Of a stretch of 35,047 bases of DNA, positions 16,629-23,548 are shown piece after piece. Position numbers and translations under genes: made by a program. The notes under the pieces are model-generated. The model ran no database searches. It was not told where the DNA came from and saw only the letters and a list, made by a program, of their open reading frames with translations. The stretch comes from Betaproteobacteria bacterium. Its GTDB lineage: Bacteria; Pseudomonadota; Gammaproteobacteria; Burkholderiales; CAIKXV01. Location: positions 1 to 35,047 of the forward strand of contig CANGXU010000017.1 of assembly GCA_947457885.1 (NCBI GenBank), in the 5' to 3' direction. How positions within the stretch are numbered: position 1 is the stretch's first letter; each line of letters starts with the position of its first letter.

Positions 16629-17552
16629 TCAGTGCCGGACCAGTTCCACGATCCGGTCCACCTGCGCACGGATCGCGCCCGGCACGCCGCCGTGCCGGCC
16701 TTCGAGTGCCTGCTGTGTCCAGCGCGCGGTCGACGCCGCATCGAGCGCGTCCGCCGCGACGGGCGGCGCCTGTGCCTCCTCGGCGGGCAGCACGGTACGG
16801 CTGCCGCCGGCGTCGAGGAACTCGATCGACTGCGGATTCTGCAGCCGCCGTACCGCTTCACCCTCGGTGCCGCGCATCAGCAGGATCCGGGATGGATGCG
16901 CGGTGTAGTAGGCGCGCATCGTGTCGACATACTCGGGATGGGTGACACTGACCAGTCGCAGCGCCGCCGACGGCACCGGATCGAGCATCTTCACCACCGT
17001 GTGGCCGCTGGAGCGTACGCCGAGCTGCCAGCGCAGCGCCAGCAGGCCCGCAAGCTGCGGTGCCAGCGCATCGATGCCGATGAACGCCAGCGCATGGTTG
17101 TGCAGCCGCTCGATCGCGCCGGCAAGCGACTCCGCCCTCGGTTCGCCCATCGCCGCGAAGACCTGTGCGCTGGTGACCCGGCGCGGATCCTCCAGTACGC
17201 CATGCACCAGCACTCGCAGCCCGGCATCGCGCAATGCGCAGGCCAGCAGCGGCAGCAGGTTGGGGCGGCTGCGCGCGCCGTTGTAGCTCGGGATCACGAC
17301 CAGGGGACGACCGGCATCGAGTGCATCCGGCCCGGGCCGCGCGATCGACGCATGGGTGGCATCGAGGAAGCCGGCGAGCTCCTCGGTCGACTCGCCCTTG
17401 ATCCGCCATGCCATCAGCAGCGCGCCCATGCGCAGAGGGTCGACCGAACCGTCGAGCATCTGGGCGAAGATCGAGCATGCCTGCTCCCGCGTCAGCGGCC
17501 GCGCGCTGTAGCGGCCACGCCCGGTCTCCTTGATCGCATCGGTCGGATTCAT
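16629..17552 (-). CDS. ybiB: YbiB-family DNA-binding protein (TrpD2, phosphoribosyltransferase fold)
   Basis: Protein of 307 residues related to anthranilate phosphoribosyltransferase (TrpD) but belonging to the YbiB/TrpD2 branch. An N-terminal helical domain (LTREQACSIFAQMLDGSVDPLRMGALLMAWRIKGES) precedes the larger domain with VVIPSYNGARSRPNLLPLLA and GIDALAPQLAGLLALRWQLGVRSSGHTVVKMLDP. The TrpD substrate-binding glycine loop is not kept. E. coli YbiB binds nucleic acids without sequence preference and is SOS-induced; a DNA-related rather than tryptophan role is therefore likely. Neighbours give no tryptophan genes. I see no LexA box upstream. Confidence 0.88.
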   Translation of the reverse strand: MNPTDAIKETGRGRYSARPLTREQACSIFAQMLDGSVDPLRMGALLMAWRIKGESTEELAGFLDATHASIARPGPDALDAGRPLVVIPSYNGARSRPNLLPLLACALRDAGLRVLVHGVLEDPRRVTSAQVFAAMGEPRAESLAGAIERLHNHALAFIGIDALAPQLAGLLALRWQLGVRSSGHTVVKMLDPVPSAALRLVSVTHPEYVDTMRAYYTAHPSRILLMRGTEGEAVRRLQNPQSIEFLDAGGSRTVLPAEEAQAPPVAADALDAASTARWTQQALEGRHGGVPGAIRAQVDRIVELVRH

Positions 17553-17659
17553 GCGGCCGATTGTGCGCCGCTTTGTCGTCCGCCACTCTGCCCGGTGGTA
17601 CAGACGCAGCGTCGGCTCATGGCGATGGAGGGCGGGGTGTCGAATGGACCGAGGAGCCG

Positions 17660-17785
17660 ATGGCGCAACACCACTGGGCACATGCACTCCCTGCGGAACC
17701 GTTCCCGCTGGACGACCGCAGGTTGCACTGGCCTGATCGGCCGGGAAACGGCCTGGACTGGGATCGTGGCGCGGTGGAACGTTAG
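17660..17785 (+). CDS. Doubtful small reading frame, 41 residues
   Basis: In the 257-base gap between ybiB and the unknown gene, an ATG at 17660 with GAGGAG four bases upstream opens a 41-codon frame (begins MAQHHWAHALPAEPF, rich in W, H, P, D and R). I recognise no family. It runs antisense to its flanking genes' direction. The ribosome site is the only support beyond an open frame, and such frames arise by chance in GC-rich DNA. Confidence 0.22.
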   Translation: MAQHHWAHALPAEPFPLDDRRLHWPDRPGNGLDWDRGAVER

Positions 17786-17789
17786 CGCA

Positions 17790-17820
17790 CCGTCCTCAGC
17801 GCTGCTCGCTCAGAGGACGG
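17790..17820 (-). other. Hairpin at the stop of the unknown gene
   Basis: CCGTCCTC (17790-17797) and GAGGACGG (17813-17820) form a perfect 8-bp inverted repeat with a 15-base loop, spanning the stop codon of the 360-residue protein. No T tract follows on either strand, so it is at best a weak terminator or mRNA-end stabiliser. Confidence 0.3.
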
Positions 17821-18892
17821 ACTGCGGCTCACCCAGCCAGGCAACCCCTTCCAGCAATCCGAGTGCGTCCGCCACCCAGCGCGCGAAGTCCGTGAACGTG
17901 CCGGGCTGTGGCCGAAGGTCGCCGACCTGGCCGTCGGGGAACAGCAGCCACGCTGGCTGGAACAGCGGTGGGCCGTCGGCGGGTGCCGGGTCCAGCGCGC
18001 CCTGCATCGGATGCATCGCCGCCTGCAGGCGTGCCTCCACGCCGTGAAGCGATTCGTAGCGGTCGAAGTAGGTCCGGATCGACTCGGCCCATGCATCGGT
18101 TTCCACGAATGGTCCGCCGGCGGCCTGTTCGCGCGAGGAGCGTGCTGCCGTCACGGCGTCGAGACCGCACTTCGTGAGGAAGCGTTCGGCCGTCATCTCG
18201 GCCAGCTGGTCGACCTTGCGGCGGTTCTGTTCAATCGATGCGATCAGGTCGCCGAGGGCGATTGCCGGGAACGGGAAACGCAGCGCTGCGGTACACAGGC
18301 GAGGCACCAGCGCCACCGCCAGCTCGATATCGAACATTCCAGCCAGGCGCGACAGCAACCGAAGACTCGAAGGCCGCTCGCGGTACAGCTCGAGCGCCAG
18401 GTGGTAGAGCGCGACCGCGCTCGGACGGGCCATCGACGAGCGCAGACCCTCGACGATCGCGTGGGTTTCGAGGATCTCGTGGACGCTGAACGCTTCCGTC
18501 GTATCGAACAGGGTGCCTGCCAGCATGGCGAAATCGGTTCGCGCGCGAAGCTCTTCGCCGCTGGCGAGCGGCCGGCGCGAGGCCTGCCAGCGGGCTGCCC
18601 AGCGCGCGCGGCGACCCATATCCCGGGTGAACGCGAAGTACCACGGTGAGGTGACGACATGCGACAGATGGATGCCGGCACGCGCCAGCGCGAACAGGGC
18701 GAAGAGCTCGGCGTCGTCGCGGGGCGCCTTCCGCTGGCCCAGCAGCGAGATGAACTCGGCGGCCGGGCGATCGACCTGTACCGCAGCGAGTGGGGGCAAC
18801 ACCCCGTACACGACGGGGTTCTGCAGGCGTGTGCGCAGGTCGTCAAGCCAGCCCTGGACATCGTCCGGACCTCGATCGAGTATCACCGCCAT
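17810..18892 (-). CDS. Uncharacterised 360-residue protein
   Basis: I do not recognise this family. The product is predicted cytoplasmic (no signal or membrane segment) and mostly helical. It contains an N-terminal WLDDLRTRLQNP segment, a central region rich in acidic residues and histidine (DTTEAFSVHEILETHAIVEG, about 142-161) that could hold a metal or form a helical bundle, then YHLALELYRERPSSLRLLSRLAGMFD and a C-terminal WLLFPDGQVGDLRP section. Codon use and GC content match the neighbours, and an ATG at 18892 with GGGTGAG upstream supports translation. A 9-bp inverted repeat lies just upstream of the start (18906-18940). No neighbour suggests a function. Confidence 0.75.
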   Translation of the reverse strand: MAVILDRGPDDVQGWLDDLRTRLQNPVVYGVLPPLAAVQVDRPAAEFISLLGQRKAPRDDAELFALFALARAGIHLSHVVTSPWYFAFTRDMGRRARWAARWQASRRPLASGEELRARTDFAMLAGTLFDTTEAFSVHEILETHAIVEGLRSSMARPSAVALYHLALELYRERPSSLRLLSRLAGMFDIELAVALVPRLCTAALRFPFPAIALGDLIASIEQNRRKVDQLAEMTAERFLTKCGLDAVTAARSSREQAAGGPFVETDAWAESIRTYFDRYESLHGVEARLQAAMHPMQGALDPAPADGPPLFQPAWLLFPDGQVGDLRPQPGTFTDFARWVADALGLLEGVAWLGEPQSVL

Positions 18893-18905
18893 CTGTCAGC
18901 TCACC

Positions 18906-18940
18906 CTATCTTCCACATCATGCGAACACCGGGAAGATAG
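18906..18940 (-). repeat. 9-bp inverted repeat upstream of the unknown gene
   Basis: CTATCTTCC (18906-18914) and GGAAGATAG (18932-18940) are perfect complements with a 17-base spacer, 14 bases before the start of the 360-residue gene. They lie in an AT-rich patch. They could be an operator for a dimeric regulator or a 5' leader hairpin. Confidence 0.4.
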
Positions 18941-19017
18941 AATAGCAATATCCTTGCCTGCAAGTGGGCGGCCAGCCCCGTCGACCCACCGCCGCCCCCG
19001 GTGGAAGGGAGCCGCGG

Positions 19018-21126
19018 TCAGCGCGGGATCAGCAGGCCATCCACCGCTACCACGCCGTCGCCCGCCGGCTTTACCAGCAGGGGATTGATCTCTGCTTCGC
19101 CAACGGTCGCCCCGGGCAGCAGCGCGAGCATGGAGAACGCGACGACCGCCTCCGCCAGCGCATCGACATCGCCGGGCGGAAGGCCACGGTAGCCCCGCAC
19201 CAGCGCGAGCGCCTTCACCTCGGAGATCATGCGATGCGCTTCGGGGAGATCCACGGGCGCACTGCGGATCGCATAGTCCTTGTAGATCTCGGCCAGCGTG
19301 CCGCCCGCGCCGACGATCACCACCGGCCCGACCTGCGGATCGTGGCGATAGCCCAGGATCACTTCGGCCAACCCGCGTTCCATCTTCTGCACCAGCACGC
19401 CGTCGATGCGTGCTTCCGGATGCCTGGCGCGGACGTTGCCGAGGATGCGTCTACAGGCATCCTGCAGCGCCGCTGCGTCCGCGATCCCGAGCACGACGCC
19501 ACCGGCGTCGGTCTTGTGGAGCACGTCGCGCGACAGCACCTTGGCCACGACCGGATACGGGATCGAAGAGCCCTGGTCGGCTGTGGTCAGCACCTGCGAC
19601 GGCGCCGCCGGTATGCCGAGCGCAGAGAACACGCCCGCGGCATCGCGTTCGTTCAGCGGTACGCCGCCGGCGGCTGCGATCAGCCCGGCGACCGCGCCCA
19701 GGCCGGCCGGTGCGGCCAGGTCGCGCGCTGCCGGCGGTTGCCAGTCGAAGTAGCAGCGGATCGCGTCGGCACAACTCTCGGGCGTGCGGAAGGCTGGCAC
19801 TGCGCCGGCGCGCAGCAGGTCGAGCGAGGTGTCGGCGGCGGGCGCGATGAACACGAGCAGCGGCTTGCCGGACTTCGCGCCGACGATCGGTTCGACCGCG
19901 AGCTGCGGATGGAACTGCGCGCTCGAACCCACGACCGCCAGCACGGCGTCGCAGTCGTCGGATGCGAGCAGAGCATCGAGCACCGCGCTGTAGATCTCTT
20001 TCTTCGTCCCGGCCAGCGTGAGGTCGATCATCGGCGACTGGCCGACATGGATCTTCTTTTCCGCCAGCTGGCGGATCACGTCTGCGGTCGGCGGCGCGAT
20101 GTCGATGCCGTACAGGCCGAGCTGGTCGACCACGGTCGCCGCGCCGCCGCCGGTCGTCGTCACCACGCCGATCCGGCGCCGCCCCGTCCGTGGCTGCTTC
20201 GACGGCGGGAAGCGGCCCAGGAGCTGGGCGGTCTCGAGCAGTGATTCGAGCGTGCCTACGCGCACGATGCCGTGCGCCCGGAAAAACGCGTCGGCGGTGT
20301 CGTCTGCCCCGGTCATCGCCCCGGTGTGCGACGCGGCGAGTTCGCGGCCGATCTCGGAGCGGCCCAGCTTGTAGGCGATGACCGGCTTGCCTGCGGCGAA
20401 TGCACGGCGTGCAGCTGCAGCCAGCGCCGGTGCATCGCGCAGGGTCTCCAGGAACAGCAGGATGGCGTCCGTGTTCGGGTCGTCGACCATCAGGTCGACC
20501 AGCTCGCCGACGCCGATGTCGCATTCGTTGCCGACCGACACCAGCCGAGAGAAGCCAAAGCCGCGCGCCTGTGCGCGGGACATCAGCGAGCCCATCATGC
20601 TGCCGCTCTGCGAGATGATCGCGAGGTTGCCGCGCAGCAGGAGGTCGCCCTCGAAGGTCGCGTTGCAGGTGATCGGCGAGTTGGCATGGGTGTCGATGAC
20701 CCCGAGCGCATTGGGCCCGAGCAGCCGCAGCCCGCCGGCGCGCGCGATCGAGACGATCTCTTCCTGCAGTGCGCGGCCTTCTTCGCCGCGCTCGGCGAAC
20801 CCGTCGCTGTAGAGCGTCGCCACCGGCACCTTCAGGCGCACGCATTCGCGCACCAGTTCCAGAACCGAGGCGGCCGGGGTCATGATGAACACATGGTCGA
20901 TCGGTGCGCCGCCGAGCGAGGCCGCCGCGGCCTCGAGCGAGGCGAACGCCGGTTCCCCGAGGATCTCGGGGCGCCCGGGGTTGATCGGCAGGATGGTGCC
21001 GGTGAAGCCGTGCTTGCGCAGGAAGCGCTGCGGCCGCGCGGTGTTCTTCGTGGCGTCGCCGGAAGCACCGACCAGTGCGATGCGCTGCGGATGGAAAAGT
21101 GCCTTCGAGAGTTCGCTCATCGCCAT
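19018..21126 (-). CDS. Acetate--CoA ligase (ADP-forming)-like, fused alpha/beta acyl-CoA synthetase
   Basis: Protein of 702 residues (700 if ATG 21120 is used) of the NDP-forming acyl-CoA synthetase superfamily, which interconverts acyl-CoA + ADP + Pi and acid + ATP. Order of domains: CoA-binding Rossmann domain (RIALVGASGD near the N-terminus), succinyl-CoA-ligase-like flavodoxin domain with GPNALGVID and AIISQSGSMMGSLMSRAQ, phosphohistidine segment ELAASHTGAMTG (about H265), a second flavodoxin-like domain, then an ATP-grasp domain (from about 480; YPVVAKVLSRDVLHKTDAGGVVLGI, GAGGTLAEIYKD, EINPLLV). It starts 5 bases after the acyl-CoA dehydrogenase stop, so the two are coupled. A thioester hydrolysis or activation step for the dehydrogenase's substrate is the likely job; related proteins include protein acetyltransferases, but no GNAT domain is present here. 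Confidence 0.9.
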   Translation of the reverse strand: MAMSELSKALFHPQRIALVGASGDATKNTARPQRFLRKHGFTGTILPINPGRPEILGEPAFASLEAAAASLGGAPIDHVFIMTPAASVLELVRECVRLKVPVATLYSDGFAERGEEGRALQEEIVSIARAGGLRLLGPNALGVIDTHANSPITCNATFEGDLLLRGNLAIISQSGSMMGSLMSRAQARGFGFSRLVSVGNECDIGVGELVDLMVDDPNTDAILLFLETLRDAPALAAAARRAFAAGKPVIAYKLGRSEIGRELAASHTGAMTGADDTADAFFRAHGIVRVGTLESLLETAQLLGRFPPSKQPRTGRRRIGVVTTTGGGAATVVDQLGLYGIDIAPPTADVIRQLAEKKIHVGQSPMIDLTLAGTKKEIYSAVLDALLASDDCDAVLAVVGSSAQFHPQLAVEPIVGAKSGKPLLVFIAPAADTSLDLLRAGAVPAFRTPESCADAIRCYFDWQPPAARDLAAPAGLGAVAGLIAAAGGVPLNERDAAGVFSALGIPAAPSQVLTTADQGSSIPYPVVAKVLSRDVLHKTDAGGVVLGIADAAALQDACRRILGNVRARHPEARIDGVLVQKMERGLAEVILGYRHDPQVGPVVIVGAGGTLAEIYKDYAIRSAPVDLPEAHRMISEVKALALVRGYRGLPPGDVDALAEAVVAFSMLALLPGATVGEAEINPLLVKPAGDGVVAVDGLLIPR

Positions 21127-21131
21127 GCCGA

Positions 21132-22292
21132 TCAGCTCGCCCGCGGCGGGCGCTGGTCGAAGCTGCGGCCGAATACACCCTCGGCGACACGCTGCTTCAG
21201 GATCTCCAGAGAGCCGCCGGCGATCATCCAGCCGCGTGTCTTGCGGAACATGTATTCGATCAGCGACTCGTCGCTGTAGCCCATGCCGCCCATCACCTGC
21301 ATCGCGAAGTTGCAGGCGTCGAAGCCGACCTGGTTGCAGGTGTGCTTCGCGATCGCGGTATCCATCTGGGTCGGGATGCCTGCTTCGCCGCCCGACAGCG
21401 CGGCACGATAGAGCAGCAGTTGCGCGGCCTCGAGCCGCATCTTCAGTTCCGCGAACTGCCACTGCAGGCCCTGGAATTCGCAAAGCGGACGGCCGAACTG
21501 CTTGCGATCCATCGCCCACTGGCGGGCAGTCTCGAATGCCAGCTGTCCGTAGGCCAGCGAGCGGGCACAGTTGCCCATGCGCTCGACGTTGAAGCCGGCG
21601 ATCTGCTTCTTGAAGCCGCCTTCCTTCAGCAGCACGTTCTCCGGCGGCACGTAGACGTCCTCGAAGTAGAGCTGCGCCCACTCCTCGCCAGACAGGAACT
21701 TCGACGTCTTGCCGATGCGGAAGCCGGGCGCACCGCGCTCGATCAGCACCGATCCGATGCCGCCGACGCCCGGTGCGTAGCGTACGTACACAAGGTACAC
21801 GTCCGCATACGGCCCGTGCGTGTTGAAGACCTTGGTGCCGGTCACCCGGTAGCCGTCGCCGTCGGGCTTCGCGGTCGTCTTCAGGTCGGTGACCGCCGAG
21901 CCGGCTTCTGGCTCGGTCATGCCCAGGCAGATCACGGTCTCGCCGCGCAGCAGGGGCTTGAGGTATTTCTCTTTCTGCGCCGGGGTGCCGTACTCGGCGA
22001 ACACGCGGATCGGGCCGAAGTTACCGGCCTGGATCACGTCGGCGCTGCGCGGGCACACTTTCGCGACTTCCTGGATGGCGATCACCGCATCGAGCAGCGT
22101 GCCGCCCTGGCCGCCATCGGCTTCCGGCAGGGTGATGCCCATCAGGCCCTGTTCGGCCATCAGTCGTCCGACATCGGCCGGATGCTCGGGCGCATGCGCG
22201 CGCTTGAGCGCGTCGGCGCGAAGGTGCCGCTCGGCGAAGCCGCGCACGGCATCCTGGAAAAGCTGCTGGTCTTCAGACAGGTCGAAGTTCAT
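21132..22292 (-). CDS. Acyl-CoA dehydrogenase
   Basis: FAD enzyme of 386 residues that introduces an alpha,beta double bond into an acyl-CoA. It starts at ATG 22292, preceded by GAGGAGG. Family blocks are MNFDLSEDQQLFQDAVRGFAE, ICLGMTEPEAGSAVTDLKTTA (flavin contact), GTKVFNTHGPYADVYLV, DRKQFGRPLCEFQGLQWQFAELKM and QVMGGMGYSDE. The C-terminal segment that usually holds the catalytic glutamate (YEGT type) reads IAGGSLEIL, so the base must be elsewhere; E237 in NVERMG sits where isovaleryl-CoA dehydrogenase has its base. This suggests a branched or unusual substrate. It is the first gene of a pair with the ADP-forming synthetase. Confidence 0.93.
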   Translation of the reverse strand: MNFDLSEDQQLFQDAVRGFAERHLRADALKRAHAPEHPADVGRLMAEQGLMGITLPEADGGQGGTLLDAVIAIQEVAKVCPRSADVIQAGNFGPIRVFAEYGTPAQKEKYLKPLLRGETVICLGMTEPEAGSAVTDLKTTAKPDGDGYRVTGTKVFNTHGPYADVYLVYVRYAPGVGGIGSVLIERGAPGFRIGKTSKFLSGEEWAQLYFEDVYVPPENVLLKEGGFKKQIAGFNVERMGNCARSLAYGQLAFETARQWAMDRKQFGRPLCEFQGLQWQFAELKMRLEAAQLLLYRAALSGGEAGIPTQMDTAIAKHTCNQVGFDACNFAMQVMGGMGYSDESLIEYMFRKTRGWMIAGGSLEILKQRVAEGVFGRSFDQRPPRAS

Positions 22293-22380
22293 GGTCCTCC
22301 TCGGGACTGCTTGCGTCGTGATCGAGTTTATCACCCTGCCCTACCGGCTTTTGCCGCGCTGCCGGCCTGCCCGGGGGCTG

Positions 22381-22407
22381 TTGACTGCGCGCCGGGATGC
22401 GGATAAA
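22381..22407 (+). promoter_or_regulatory. Weak promoter candidate for the Bug/CocE operon
   Basis: TTGACT (22381-22386; 5 of 6) and GATAAA (22402-22407; 4 of 6) are separated by 15 bases, shorter than ideal. It lies 70 bases before the start of the Bug gene, in the divergent gap. Confidence 0.25.
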
Positions 22408-22477
22408 CCAGCGTCTTGCCTGCGGCGCGATGGCCTTCGACGAAAGGCGACGGCAGGCCGACGGAGGAGGTGTAACC

Positions 22478-23521
22478 ATGGATGACAAGAGGTCCCGGCC
22501 CGGGTACGCGCCGGACAGTTGCTGGCGCATGTCGTGCCTCCTGGGGGCGATCGGGGCGCTGGCGCTGGTCACGGCGGTGCCGTCGCCCGTGCATGCACAG
22601 GCCGGCGCGCAGAAGCTCGACTGGCCGCAGCGACCTGTGCGGCTGGTGGTGCCCTTTGCACCCGGTGGTGGCACCGACATCGTCGCCCGCCTGCTCGCGC
22701 CGACGCTGGCCGATTCGATCGGCCAGCCGGTGGTGGTCGACAATCGCTCCGGCGCCGCCGGCAACATCGCGATGGAGATCGTCGCGCGTGCGCAGCCCGA
22801 CGGGCATACGGTGCTGGTGAGCAACGTGTCGACCGCCTCGATCAACCCTATCCTGTACGCCGGCACGCTCAAGTTCGACCCGCTGAAGGACCTTGCCGGT
22901 GTGACACTGCTTGCGGCGATCCCGAACCTGCTGGTTTCCGGTGCCGGTTTCCCGCCGGGCAGCTTCAAGGAACTGGTGGCGTATGCGCGTGCCCGGCCCG
23001 GCCAGCTGAACTACTCGACCCCGCTCGGCGGTTACTCCCACCTCGACATGCTCGATCTCGCCAGCCGTACCGGCATGAAGATGGTCAACGTGCCGTCGAA
23101 GGGTGCCGGCTCGTCGGCAGCCAGCATCATCAGCGGCGAGATCCACTTCTCTATCGCCAATGCCGCCTCGACCACGCCTCAGGTGAAGGCCGGGCGCATG
23201 AAGGCCTTCGCCACGACTGCGCCGAAGCGGCTGTCCGACCTTCCCGAGGTGCCTACGTTCGCCGAACTCGGACTGCCCGGCGTCGGCAGCGACAACTGGA
23301 ATGGCCTGTTCCTGCCGGCCCGCACGCCGCGCGCGATCGTCAACCGGCTGCATCAGGCCACGGTCGAGGTGCTGCAGCGGCCGGCGATCGTCGAGTCATA
23401 TGCGAAGGTGGCGGTGCCGGTGGCGACGAGCCGGTCGCCCGAGGAATTCGATGCATACGTGAAGTCCGAAGTCGCGCGCTGGGCTCGGATCATCAAGGAA
23501 AACCAGATCAGGCTCGACTGA
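22478..23521 (+). CDS. Bug-family (TctC-like) tripartite tricarboxylate transporter substrate-binding protein
   Basis: Predicted periplasmic binding protein of 347 residues, with an export signal ending VHAQ at about residue 40. The hallmark WPQRPVRLVVPFAPGGGTDIVARLLA follows, then VVDNRSGAAGNIAMEIVARAQPDGHTVL and NYSTPLGGYSHLDMLDLASRTG. The ATG at 22478 has a strong GGAGGAGG ribosome site 7 bases upstream; ATG 22397 lacks one. It is only distantly similar to the Bug protein at 787-1866, so the two bind different ligands. The CocE-type hydrolase begins 27 bases downstream, suggesting the ligand is a substrate or product of that enzyme. Confidence 0.94.
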   Translation: MDDKRSRPGYAPDSCWRMSCLLGAIGALALVTAVPSPVHAQAGAQKLDWPQRPVRLVVPFAPGGGTDIVARLLAPTLADSIGQPVVVDNRSGAAGNIAMEIVARAQPDGHTVLVSNVSTASINPILYAGTLKFDPLKDLAGVTLLAAIPNLLVSGAGFPPGSFKELVAYARARPGQLNYSTPLGGYSHLDMLDLASRTGMKMVNVPSKGAGSSAASIISGEIHFSIANAASTTPQVKAGRMKAFATTAPKRLSDLPEVPTFAELGLPGVGSDNWNGLFLPARTPRAIVNRLHQATVEVLQRPAIVESYAKVAVPVATSRSPEEFDAYVKSEVARWARIIKENQIRLD

Positions 23522-23548
23522 GCCTGCATTCGAAAAGGAGGAGGCGGC

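Noticed and set aside
16629..17552. Anthranilate phosphoribosyltransferase (TrpD)
   Set aside because: The TrpD glycine-rich phosphoribosyl-diphosphate loop is not kept and no tryptophan gene is near; the overall pattern fits YbiB.
21127..21681. N-terminal extension of the ADP-forming ligase frame
   Set aside because: It overlaps the C-terminus of the acyl-CoA dehydrogenase in another frame, and the true start lies 5 bases past the dehydrogenase stop.
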